From: Flammeovirgaceae bacterium UBA4465
GTDB lineage: Bacteria > Bacteroidota > Bacteroidia > Cytophagales > Cyclobacteriaceae
Direction of reading: 5' to 3'
Assembly: GCA_905182375.1 (NCBI GenBank)
Contig: CAJJBF010000019.1
Span: forward strand, 1 to 64,000
DNA: 64,000 nt
Positions 17,232 to 25,772 of this stretch are shown piece after piece. Every line of letters starts with the position of its first letter. The stretch's first letter is position 1. The notes beneath the pieces are model-generated. The model ran no database searches and was not told the origin of the DNA. It worked only from the letters and a program-made list of their open reading frames with translations. The translations under genes were made by a program, and so were the position numbers.

Positions 17232-18245
17232 TCATCTTGTTTCGATTTTACCATTGGCATACTTAGCGAATCTCCCCGACGTATGTGCATGGGTATGATC
17301 GGGTTTTGGCCAAGGCCACCCTCCAAATTGAGTTAATTGATATTCTCGCATCGTTTCTTGAATTTCAGATTGATGGTTCATAACAAAAGGGCCATATTGA
17401 GCGATGGGCTCGTTAATAGGTTTTCCCTGTAGCAATAAGAAATGACTGACCTCTGGGCCGTTAGTGATACGAAGAGATTGGTCACTGACCATTTCAACCA
17501 GATGATTGGGTAAGACTTTTTTATTTTCTAGTTCGACGTCTTTTCCTTGAAAGTAATACAGCGTTCGACTCAAGTCAGCGCCATGAGCAGGTAGGATCCA
17601 TTGGGCTCCTGGTTCCATTTCCAAAGTCCAAATAAAAACTCCATTCTCTGGATTATTGGCCCAAGAATCGGGTGCGGGAGGTAAGCTTTCCGTATCGAAG
17701 AGCGTTCCGGCAATCACCGTTACTTCCGTTTTTTTATTTTGATCATCATGGTGGATATATTTGGGGATTTCTTCACTCCATAGCATGGAAAAATGAGGAG
17801 CACACATTTTTTTAGCTTTTGGTAAATTGATCCAGATCTGAAACATCAATAAAGGGTTATTTTTTGATGTATTTAATAAAGGAAACATTTCGCAATGCTG
17901 AACTCCTTTGCCCGCAGTCATCCATTGTACATCACCATTACCAAATCTACCCGCAGCTCCGAGAGAGTCTGAATGGTCCACTAATCCTTTTTGTGCGATC
18001 GTTACCGTTTCAAAACCACGATGCGGATGGGCTGGAAAACCAGGCACGACGGTGCCGTGATACATCCTGAAGCCATCTTTACTTTGGAAATCTTGTCCTA
18101 AATTTCTTCCGGTGAGTAAAGTAGGGTCGGGACCCAACGCTGTATTGCCTGGAGGATAGGTATCTTCATGAAAGGCGCAAAACAAGAAAGGATCTTTGGT
18201 TTGCCATGGAAAACCTAAAGGGGAAATATGAATAATTGCTGACAT
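17232..18245 (-). CDS. Pirin-family protein
   Basis: Bicupin protein of 337 residues. The metal-binding residues sit in HPHRGFETVT and in GKGVQHCEMFP, the usual His-His-His-Glu set of pirins. Bacterial relatives include quercetin 2,3-dioxygenases and regulators of pyruvate dehydrogenase; which role applies here cannot be told. Residues DGFRMYHGTVVPGFPAHPHR are strongly pirin-like, and the C-terminal RFAKYANGKI also fits longer pirins. Cytoplasmic, no signal peptide. Single gene, start ATG 18245. Confidence 0.87.
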   Translation of the reverse strand: MSAIIHISPLGFPWQTKDPFLFCAFHEDTYPPGNTALGPDPTLLTGRNLGQDFQSKDGFRMYHGTVVPGFPAHPHRGFETVTIAQKGLVDHSDSLGAAGRFGNGDVQWMTAGKGVQHCEMFPLLNTSKNNPLLMFQIWINLPKAKKMCAPHFSMLWSEEIPKYIHHDDQNKKTEVTVIAGTLFDTESLPPAPDSWANNPENGVFIWTLEMEPGAQWILPAHGADLSRTLYYFQGKDVELENKKVLPNHLVEMVSDQSLRITNGPEVSHFLLLQGKPINEPIAQYGPFVMNHQSEIQETMREYQLTQFGGWPWPKPDHTHAHTSGRFAKYANGKIETR

Positions 18246-18483
18246 TTTAGGGATGCTTTAAAAATTGGACTTATCATTTTTTCAAATTCCCATAGAAATG
18301 GGAGGGTATTTTTTTATGAAGTCAAAACTAACTCAGTTTGAACTCAAATCCCCAAGATAATTTTGGATAAGAGGCATAGATATTTATATTTCCTCTAACT
18401 CTTTTGCTTGGTATTAATAATGTTATGCCGCATTTTATTATATTGTGAAATATTGATATATTTATGCCAACAAACGACCTAAA

Positions 18484-19269
18484 ATGAGATTTTTTAAGGA
18501 TTTTTATTACATCACCAATTTCAAAACTTTTTTTGTAACCTTTTTATCTATTTGTGCCACTTATATCTGCATAACATACGAAATCCATGCGGATTTACCT
18601 TTGGCATTGGTGAGTATTGCTATCATATTTCCTGTTGTATTTGCGATTAATTCGGCGTATGCGAGAAGAGAGCAAGGACTTGTAAGCTTAGCGGCTTGCA
18701 AAGGCTTTATGTATGGATTTTATAGAATAGCCGTAGACCATCCAAAAGATTTGGATCCTGAAAAGGCTTTAGAATGTAAGAAAAAAATAATTGACTTATT
18801 TACTTCCTTAAAGCGTTTCTTAGAGAGTGATCCTGAAGAATCAGCGTCCTTTGCCAAAGAAGTTTATACCAATATTAAAGTGTTAAGTTTATTTTCAAAA
18901 ACGTTATTGGTTCAAGGGCTGCACGGTAGATCGGTATCCAGGATGGCCGTTTTTCTAACGCGCTTTTCCGTTGCTTTTGAAGAGATGCAAATGATTTTTC
19001 ATTATCGAACCCCTATAGGATTGAAAGCGTATGGAAAAATTTTTTTAGTGGTTTTTCCTGTTTTATACGCGCCATCTTTTGCCTTATTAGCTTCAAACTT
19101 TTCAGGATTGGCAGACGAGTACTTTAGTTATCTAATACCCACACTTTATACCATAATTTTGGTAAGCTTAGATAATATTCAAACCCAGCTCGAGAATCCA
19201 TTTGATCAATTTGGTTCTGATGACATCCGTGTTGATGTGGATAAAATTGACCAAATGTTGATACCTTAA
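18484..19269 (+). CDS. Bestrophin-like membrane protein
   Basis: A 261-residue inner-membrane protein with two hydrophobic hairpins (about 14-58 and 186-233) flanking a cytoplasmic helical section. Near the C-terminus it has QLENPFDQFGSDDIRVDVD, the acidic ENPF...DDI signature of the bestrophin/UPF0187 anion-channel family. Prokaryotic homologues conduct cations in vitro and physiological roles are unclear. It precedes the CotH-like gene by 27 bp on the same strand, so the two are probably co-transcribed. Confidence 0.72.
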   Translation: MRFFKDFYYITNFKTFFVTFLSICATYICITYEIHADLPLALVSIAIIFPVVFAINSAYARREQGLVSLAACKGFMYGFYRIAVDHPKDLDPEKALECKKKIIDLFTSLKRFLESDPEESASFAKEVYTNIKVLSLFSKTLLVQGLHGRSVSRMAVFLTRFSVAFEEMQMIFHYRTPIGLKAYGKIFLVVFPVLYAPSFALLASNFSGLADEYFSYLIPTLYTIILVSLDNIQTQLENPFDQFGSDDIRVDVDKIDQMLIP

Positions 19270-19296
19270 AAAATTAATAGAAATTAAATCACGAAC

Positions 19297-20377
19297 ATGA
19301 TGAAAAAGATATTTAGTTGCATCACGTTTTTTAGTAGGCTTGATCACATTCTTCGGATCAGTAGTGATGTTATCCGCTCAAAGTCGTATAGATCGGGCGA
19401 TTCAATCTTCTTTATTTCAAGAGGATGAAATCCTAGAGTTAACCTTGACGATGGATGTCGAAACAGTTACCAAGGATATTGAAGATAGAGAAGAACATGA
19501 TGGAACCATCACCTACAAAGGGGCTGATGGGACAGATGTTTCACTCAGCGTAATGCTCAAAACGCGAGGGAAAACAAGAGCCAATCCAGAGGTTTGCAAG
19601 TTCCCGCCACTACAATTAAACTTTAAAAAGAAGGGTAATTATGATAATCTATTTACCGGGCAAGACAAGCTTAAACTCGTAGCCCATTGTCAAAAAAATA
19701 AAGGCTTTGATGATTATGTCGCGCAAGAGTATTTGACTTACAAGCATTACAATATATTAACAGAGAATAGTTTTAGGGTGAGGTTGTTGAGGGTTACCTA
19801 TGTAGATACTGGTGGAAACAGTGATCCTTTTACTAAGTATGCCTTTTTGATAGAAGAAGATGAAATATTGGCTGAGCGAAGAGGAAAAATAGTTTCTGAA
19901 AAGTCGGTCAGAAATCAAGATATGTGTGAACACAATGCCTTGGATTTAATGATTTTATTTGAATTTATGATTGGAAATACGGATTGGGGCGTGGGCGCTA
20001 AGCACAATATGAAATTGATAGCGGATGATTCTACGAATCGATTACCGATTCCGGTGCCTTATGATTTTGATTATGCAGGAGCGATTATGACTACTTATGC
20101 ACAGCCTGCAGAGGCTTTACAAATTACGAGCGTAAGACAACGTCTCTTCAGGGGTCTATGTAGGCAGCCAGGCAGTTATGAGAAAATCTTTCAAATTTAT
20201 AATGATAAAAAAGATGATATCTATGCGTTGTATCAAAACTCAAGTCATGTCGATGATAAGTTTAAAAAATCTACTTTGAAATATTTTGATCAGTTTTATG
20301 GGATCATTAACGACCCCAAGAAAGCGAAAAGGCAAGTGTTGGAAGTTTGTAGGGCGAAGCATAATCATGTTTTTTGA
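19297..20377 (+). CDS. Secreted CotH-like protein, frame interrupted near the start
   Basis: The long reading frame begins in practice at TTG 19340 and gives 345 residues, but the true start is probably ATG 19297 or 19300. MMKKIFSCITF runs in one frame up to a T-run (19327-19332); dropping one T joins it to LVGLITFFGSVVMLSAQS, making a complete signal peptide. The mature protein has KTRGKTR, KLKLVAHC, YVAQEYLTYK, FLIEED and, near the end, IGNTDWG with VPYDFDYAG. This order resembles CotH-type protein kinases (RGNSS, NN, final DxD), but the match is remote and the family is not certain. The N-terminal break is likely a homopolymer error. Confidence 0.6.
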
Positions 20378-20395
20378 TAAAACATATTCTGGAAG

Positions 20396-21598
20396 ATGTC
20401 TTTTGCCTTTAACCTATTTTTAACCTATTCTTTTTTAGTTCTTTCATTTTTCTACGTTCTTATATCCGAAAAAAGCCCACAAAAATTTCGATTTGATGGA
20501 AAATATGGATTATATGTTTCGATTGAAGGAGATCATTATCAGGTACATTGGCTGACCTCCGCGCCTGAGGAAGGATATTTAAATACCCATACTGAAGAGG
20601 TAGAGAATTTATCATACAGCACGCCTAAGTCCATTATTCATAAGGTTCAAATACCTTTATACGACCAATCAATGGATATAGATTTTGGAAGTCCTTCGGG
20701 GGGCAATGGGCAAATCACGATTGTTCCAAACCATGAGAGAGATGCTTTTGAATTCAAAGGAGTGGATTCGGTATATGTTTTAGGGGATACTCATGGGAAT
20801 TTTGATGAGGTGGTACAAATCCTTCAAAACTCAAAATTGATAGATGAAAATCATCAATGGATTGGAGGGAGTGTACATTTGGTTTTTTTAGGAGATATAT
20901 TAGATCGAGGTAAAGATGCTTTAAGGCTCACCTGGTTCATCTATGAATTGGAGCAATCAGCAGCCCAGCATGGCGGTCAGATCCACCTTATTTTAGGGAA
21001 TCATGAAATCATGGTTATGTCAAATGATCTGCGCTATGTTTCGGCAAAAGAGCAACAGGTGGCCAATATGCATCAAGTGAGCTATCAACAGCTTTATCAT
21101 CCTACTCGGTCAGTATTGGGGCGCTGGCTTTCAACCAAGCCCGCAGCACTTAAAATTGATGGAATTTTATTTGCGCATGGGGGCATCATCATGGGGGCAT
21201 CTTTGAAATCATTTAATGATCGGGTTTATGAGTACACTCAAGCCCCTCTTTTTTCTCATTTGATGGAACAACCCTTTGATTCGGTGAGCTTTTCCCAAGT
21301 TGAGCGTGAGGAGCAAAAAGATTATCTATATGATTCTTTCGGGCCCTTTTGGTTTAGAGGTTATGTTCAGACAGATACATTAGGTTCCTATTTGGATGCG
21401 ATCTTGCTCAATAACAAGGCTAAATTACATGTAGTCGGCCATACCACTGTACCTAGTATATCTTCTTTTTATAACGGTAAATTAATAGCGACAAACGTTC
21501 CTAAGGCAGGTACAGAAATGCTATTATTGACCAAATCTAAGCGGAGTAAATACCACCGCTTTCGAATTAATTTATTAGGGGAGTTTGTAGTACTCTAA
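20396..21598 (+). CDS. Calcineurin-like metallophosphatase
   Basis: A 400-residue phosphoesterase with an N-terminal hydrophobic segment (FLTYSFLVLSFFYVLI) that anchors or exports it. Dinuclear metal ligands are in YVLGDTHGN, LGDILDRG, LGNHEIMV and VGHTTVP; the GDxHG, GDxxDRG and GNHE set is that of the PPP-type serine/threonine phosphatases. The organisation resembles Shewanella-like (Shelph) phosphatases, which prefer phosphotyrosine in some bacteria. Start ATG 20396. Follows the CotH-like gene by 18 bp, so a putative kinase-fold protein and a phosphatase are probably co-transcribed; this link is an inference. Confidence 0.82.
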   Translation: MSFAFNLFLTYSFLVLSFFYVLISEKSPQKFRFDGKYGLYVSIEGDHYQVHWLTSAPEEGYLNTHTEEVENLSYSTPKSIIHKVQIPLYDQSMDIDFGSPSGGNGQITIVPNHERDAFEFKGVDSVYVLGDTHGNFDEVVQILQNSKLIDENHQWIGGSVHLVFLGDILDRGKDALRLTWFIYELEQSAAQHGGQIHLILGNHEIMVMSNDLRYVSAKEQQVANMHQVSYQQLYHPTRSVLGRWLSTKPAALKIDGILFAHGGIIMGASLKSFNDRVYEYTQAPLFSHLMEQPFDSVSFSQVEREEQKDYLYDSFGPFWFRGYVQTDTLGSYLDAILLNNKAKLHVVGHTTVPSISSFYNGKLIATNVPKAGTEMLLLTKSKRSKYHRFRINLLGEFVVL

Positions 21599-21783
21599 CG
21601 GCTACTTCGTTCCTCATAATTCAAGTGACTTGCCTAATTATTGGTTTCGGCTTAGCAGGAATTTTATCATTCAACTGTCTTTTCTCGATTTTTATCTTAA
21701 TTGGCAGCGTAATTTTTGTTATCTTTCACGGAACTTACCTACATAATCGTTTGTTCACCATTACAACATCTAGCTCATATTAA

Positions 21784-22890
21784 ATGCCAATATACAAAAG
21801 TGCCCAATCAATTTTGCGGTTTAAAAATTCGATCAATAAAGAATTTGCCACCACCTTAAATAAAAGGGTTAACGAACATTTTAAGTTATCTGGAAAAGGT
21901 AGGAATGCCAATTCAATGATGTTTATTAAGACCGCTTTCATGTTTTGTTTATTGTTCATTCCTTATTCGTTTGTATACAGTGCAGCCAATGTATGGGTGA
22001 TGTTGGGGTGCTATTTTGTTACGGGACTTGGGGTAGCAGGTATTGGCTTGTCTGTCATGCATGACGCCAATCATGGGTCTTACTCAAAAAATCCACTGGT
22101 CAACAAAATCATTGGCTACAGTTTAAATGTTATTGGAGGAAACGCGACCAATTGGAAAATACAACACAACGTATTTCATCATTCCTATACCAATATAGAT
22201 ACGCATGATGAAGACATTCGGCCGAGATTTATCCTAAGGTTTACGCCGCATGCCGAATTAAGGTCTTTTCATAAATACCAACATATTTATGCATGGCTTT
22301 TGTACGGGCTTATGTCTTTTTCATGGATCGTCTTTAAAGATTTCGCTCAATTGGTAGGATATCAAAAATCGGGAATCTTAGCAAAGCATGTTTCTGTACC
22401 TAAGGCTTGGGCTTGGTTAGTGATCAGCAAATTGTTCTACTATGCCTATATAATGGTACTTCCGTTAATGTTTACTCCTTTTAGCTTTTTAGAAATATTC
22501 GCCGGATTTTTTATCATGCATTACATAGCTGGATTGATTTTAGGATCCGTTTTCCAGCCAGCACATGTCATGGAGGTAAATGAGTACCCCATAGCTGAAG
22601 ATGATCTGATCCCTGACAATTGGATGGCTCATCAGCTCAAAACAACCTGTAATTTTGCAGGGAACAATAGAATCTTCTCATGGTTCGTAGGAGGCCTTAA
22701 TTATCAAATAGAGCATCATTTATATCCTAATATATGCCATGTACATTATGCGAAATTGGCACCCATTGTTGAGCAAACAGCGAAAGAGTTTGGTATCCCT
22801 TATCATAATTATGGCTCGTTTAGAAAAGCCTTGATCAATCATAAGAAAATGCTATTTGCACTTGGCCGGCCGAAATTAGAAGTTGCCTAA
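21784..22890 (+). CDS. Membrane fatty acid desaturase
   Basis: Di-iron acyl desaturase of 368 residues. Three histidine boxes are present: HDANH (HX3H), HNVFHH (HX2HH) and QIEHH near the C-terminus, with four main membrane helices between them. QIEHH rather than HXXHH is the pattern of front-end and acyl-lipid linoleoyl-type desaturases, though here there is no fused cytochrome b5 domain. It probably adjusts membrane fluidity. Electrons could come from the ferredoxin reductase at 13030, which is speculation. Monocistronic, convergent with the TspO-like gene. Confidence 0.9.
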   Translation: MPIYKSAQSILRFKNSINKEFATTLNKRVNEHFKLSGKGRNANSMMFIKTAFMFCLLFIPYSFVYSAANVWVMLGCYFVTGLGVAGIGLSVMHDANHGSYSKNPLVNKIIGYSLNVIGGNATNWKIQHNVFHHSYTNIDTHDEDIRPRFILRFTPHAELRSFHKYQHIYAWLLYGLMSFSWIVFKDFAQLVGYQKSGILAKHVSVPKAWAWLVISKLFYYAYIMVLPLMFTPFSFLEIFAGFFIMHYIAGLILGSVFQPAHVMEVNEYPIAEDDLIPDNWMAHQLKTTCNFAGNNRIFSWFVGGLNYQIEHHLYPNICHVHYAKLAPIVEQTAKEFGIPYHNYGSFRKALINHKKMLFALGRPKLEVA

Positions 22891-22941
22891 TAAGAAGAAC
22901 GATAAATTCGTTTAAACACCCATCATTTGCATGATTTGAGA

Positions 22942-23715
22942 TTAGTCAGGAACCATTTCTGTGGGTCGTACAATTTGGATGATGATCAAAAGAATAAAGG
23001 AGATCATGATTCCTAACGAAAAATAAGCCAGTATGGGTAGACTTTCCCAATGTCGTAGGGTAAGTGCCCAAAAGGCCCATACACCCACAGCGATGAAGGC
23101 TTGGTCGCGGTACCAGCGAAATAGTCTAATGATAATGATTCCGGTGACAGATAAAATAAGTAGGGACCAATAAAGCTCAGAAATCCCCCACGTATTCCAT
23201 TCATAGAATTTGAGGGCGGCCGCAATGTTGAGCACGGTAGCCAGGGTAACCCATCCAAAGTAAATACTGAAGACGAAAGATTCCATCCAATAATTAATTT
23301 TGATCCCTTCATTTTTCATAGTACGAATTTGATGATCGATTTTAATGAGAGAAAAGAGCATCATCAGAATGATAATGACCGTAATCCAAAGCCAATCATA
23401 AGAGGCACAAACTAGCCAAAGGCCATTTAAAATCACATTGATGCTATACCAAACACGTAATGGACGCCATTGAGGAGCCTCTTTTTTTTTGATGAACTGA
23501 TAAATAGGGAAAGTGATGAGACCGGTGTATATAAGGGCCCAAATGGAAAAGGCAAATCCTTTAGGCACAATCAGAGGTCTTGTACTTGTACTGGTAGTTC
23601 CTATGGGATGGGGGCCAAAAAAGCCATTAAGGGTCATGATATAAAGTATCAGAAGTAAAGTGAGGCTGATAAATGAAATGAGGTGGGTGTTTTTATGAGT
23701 TAAGATCATTTTCAT
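22942..23715 (-). CDS. TspO/tryptophan-rich membrane protein
   Basis: A 257-residue protein with seven or so hydrophobic segments. The stretch PKGFAFSIWALIYTGL, a conserved NGLW and many tryptophans (about 16) fit the longer TspO/MBR-like tryptophan-rich sensory protein group of Bacteroidota. TspO proteins bind porphyrins and cholesterol-like ligands and affect stress responses; the role of this long subgroup is unknown. It is the last of four consecutive membrane-protein genes on this strand, 48 bp after the preceding one. Confidence 0.7.
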   Translation of the reverse strand: MKMILTHKNTHLISFISLTLLLILYIMTLNGFFGPHPIGTTSTSTRPLIVPKGFAFSIWALIYTGLITFPIYQFIKKKEAPQWRPLRVWYSINVILNGLWLVCASYDWLWITVIIILMMLFSLIKIDHQIRTMKNEGIKINYWMESFVFSIYFGWVTLATVLNIAAALKFYEWNTWGISELYWSLLILSVTGIIIIRLFRWYRDQAFIAVGVWAFWALTLRHWESLPILAYFSLGIMISFILLIIIQIVRPTEMVPD

Positions 23716-23763
23716 TAATAATTAAATGAATTAAGCGCACTGGGACATGAAGTCACCTTTGAG

Positions 23764-24180
23764 TTAATGCGTTAGGTAATATAAGAGACTTGAGACAAAT
23801 AACCCGCTCCAAAGTAGGGTCCTTATCCAGTTTAAGCGGATTAATTGATGTACAATAGATAGATTAATTTCATTATTTGAGATTTTGCTGTGCAGGGGTA
23901 CAAAAATCAAAAACGTCATCATCCAAAGTGTAATAATCATTAAAAATGATCCAAAGGTAAAAGTAGAAAAATTATTAAAGAGGTGTATGGTAGTAATTAT
24001 CAATTGCCCCATCATCAAGGGGAGTACCACATAAGTGATTTTTTGCGTATATTTTTCATGCCACCGTTTAAGATTGTCTTGCTCATAATAGAGAAAGCTT
24101 GGATAGATGACGAGTTGGACCAACCAAATCAAAACCAATAACCCGAAGTCAAACAGTAGCCGGATTAATGGAATGCTCAT
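23764..24180 (-). CDS. Small four-helix membrane protein
   Basis: A 138-residue hydrophobic protein with four predicted membrane helices (about 6-27, 49-70, 76-97 and 117-136), resembling DUF4149-like or uncharacterised DUF families; I do not recognise it firmly. I start at ATG 24180, which overlaps the DoxX gene's stop as ATGA; the longer frame from 24342 would be embedded in the DoxX gene and has no hydrophobic start. The overlap signals translational coupling. Confidence 0.75.
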   Translation of the reverse strand: MSIPLIRLLFDFGLLVLIWLVQLVIYPSFLYYEQDNLKRWHEKYTQKITYVVLPLMMGQLIITTIHLFNNFSTFTFGSFLMIITLWMMTFLIFVPLHSKISNNEINLSIVHQLIRLNWIRTLLWSGLFVSSLLYYLTH

Positions 24181-24572
24181 CGGGCGAAACGAAAGTTTAA
24201 TTTCCCCACATTCCAAGCCCAAAAAATCAATAATGGATGAACGATGATCAACCTCAACCAACCCATCCATGGAGCCACACAGAGTCCATCCGTTACGCAA
24301 GACCCGATTTGAATGAAATAGACATGTGAAGGGATGAAGCAAATTAATAATATAACAATACCTAAAGCTCCTATTTTTTGATATTTAGCGAAAAGGAGGA
24401 GTAAAGAGAGTATGATTTCTAAAAGACCACTCACTATATTAATCCAATAAGGGTAGGGTAAATAATCAGGAATTAATCCATAATAAAAATCCGGATCTAT
24501 AAAGTGGTTCATTCCAGCCGAGAGGTAGAATAGGAAGCAACTGTATTTTAATAGGAGATGTATTTTTATCAT
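24177..24572 (-). CDS. DoxX-like membrane protein
   Basis: A 131-residue four-helix inner-membrane protein. FYLSAGMNHFIDPDFYYG is the typical first-helix end of the DoxX-like (DUF417/MauE-like) group, with ALGIVILLICF further on. Members are linked to quinone or thiol redox chemistry, but for small proteins like this one no reaction is known. It lies 11 bp downstream of the preceding membrane-protein gene and shares ATGA with the next, so the three form one operon. Confidence 0.75.
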   Translation of the reverse strand: MIKIHLLLKYSCFLFYLSAGMNHFIDPDFYYGLIPDYLPYPYWINIVSGLLEIILSLLLLFAKYQKIGALGIVILLICFIPSHVYFIQIGSCVTDGLCVAPWMGWLRLIIVHPLLIFWAWNVGKLNFRFAR

Positions 24573-24583
24573 GATAAACGTTT

Positions 24584-24955
24584 TTAATGAGATTCTTTAT
24601 AAGCCATTTTCAAAATATAAAAAAAAGGAACCCACCAGATGAAATCATTGGTAATTAAGGTATATGTAAACGCAAAAGGAACTTTGTCTTGAAAGTAATT
24701 AATGAAAAATCCAAGAGGCCCAAATACTTTACCCAAAAAACCAACAAAAACAATCGGCCAATGTCTAATGGGATCATAAGAGGCCAACCAATAACCAATA
24801 CCATAAACGCCAATGACCATACCCATGCCTTGCCACACCATAGGGTGATTGAGCGGCTCCATGCCTACCAGATTGAAAAATTGGTTGGGACTTAATACTA
24901 CCCATGCGCCCCAACAGAGATTATAGAGGGCAGCTAGCTTAAGCGTGATTTTCAT
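24584..24955 (-). CDS. Small membrane protein of unknown function
   Basis: About 123 residues from ATG 24955 (138 from 25000). Four hydrophobic segments and the motif WGAWVVLSPNQFF near the start, then PLNHPMVWQGMGMVIGVYGIGYW. I have seen such sequences only as unnamed small membrane proteins of Bacteroidota that often sit near DoxX-like genes. First gene of the membrane-protein operon. Confidence 0.65.
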   Translation of the reverse strand: MKITLKLAALYNLCWGAWVVLSPNQFFNLVGMEPLNHPMVWQGMGMVIGVYGIGYWLASYDPIRHWPIVFVGFLGKVFGPLGFFINYFQDKVPFAFTYTLITNDFIWWVPFFYILKMAYKESH

Positions 24956-25059
24956 AGGGTGTTTTTTGGATGCAACCAAGTATTGAATAAAAAGGTTCAT
25001 AACCAGTTAGATACCTGCATACGCATTAAAATGAGGAAGTACCCACTATATAAAGGGCA

Positions 25060-25090
25060 TAAAAAAAGCCTGTCATAAATTGACAGGCTT
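25060..25090 (-). terminator. Rho-independent terminator after the cold-shock gene
   Basis: Stem AAGCCTGTCA/TGACAGGCTT (25066-25075 and 25081-25090), 5-base loop, followed on the minus strand by a T-run. It is 24 bp past the stop of the cold-shock gene and separates it from the membrane-protein operon. Confidence 0.85.
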
Positions 25091-25113
25091 GCAAAGTATT
25101 TTGAGAAAACTGC

Positions 25114-25305
25114 TTAGGAAACTTTGACGTTTACTGCATTCAAGCCTTTTTGGCCATCTTGCACATCGTAGCTTACTTTGTCGCCTTCACGAATTTCTTC
25201 TGTTAGACCTGTTTGGTGAACAAACACATCTTTCCCACCTTCATCAGGTGTGATAAATCCAAATCCTTTGGTGTTATTAAAAAATTTTACTATACCGTTA
25301 CTCAT
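25114..25305 (-). CDS. Cold-shock protein, CspA family
   Basis: A 63-residue single OB-fold domain. RNP1 is in KGFGFITP and RNP2 in DVFVHQTGL; the sequence starts [14 protein letters not shown], as usual. It binds single-stranded RNA and DNA as a chaperone, with expression often boosted by cold through the leader RNA. I start at ATG 25305; the longer frame from 25329 adds residues with no match. Own promoter candidate and terminator, so monocistronic. Confidence 0.93.
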   Translation of the reverse strand: MSNGIVKFFNNTKGFGFITPDEGGKDVFVHQTGLTEEIREGDKVSYDVQDGQKGLNAVNVKVS

Positions 25306-25772
25306 AATTATTTGTATTAATTTATACAAAACTAGTTATTTTAAAACAAATGCCATAATTTTTTTGAAAAATCGTACAAAAAATCTTGAAAGAGCCTAAA
25401 AAAGTTGATTATTTGATTGATTGGGCCTATTTAAAGTTAATTTTTTTGTAAAAATTTCATTTTTAGAACCCTTCTTTAAGTCCTCCTTTTTATCTCTATT
25501 TCAATTTTTTTTCGTAGACATAAATATTTAATTTAGATTCCTTGAGTTGGCGTGAGATTTATTAATTTACTGATATCAAATTAATAATGATTTAAATCAT
25601 GGTTGATTGGGTTTTTACTTTTCACTAATTCCATGAGTTTAATAAGAAAATAGACCTCTCCATAAAAACGGAGGGTGAGGATCTTAAATGACTTTATATA
25701 GGCTATTTTTTATCTGAATTTCAGGGAAGTTATTTGCGAGTGTTTTAAATAGTGAAGTCAAAAGTTACAATT
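25306..25772. other. AT-rich intergenic region, 467 bp
   Basis: Lies between the divergent cold-shock and sulfatase genes. It is strongly AT-rich with several T- and A-runs. Apart from the -7-like box for the cold-shock gene and an imperfect hairpin around CTCC/GGAG near 25660, no feature could be assigned. Confidence 0.4.
25327..25334 (-). promoter_or_regulatory. Candidate -7 box for the cold-shock gene
   Basis: On the minus strand TAGTTTTG fits TAnnTTTG, 21 bp before the ATG at 25305. A TTTG exists upstream but only 12 bp away, so a proper -33 box was not confirmed. Confidence 0.3.
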
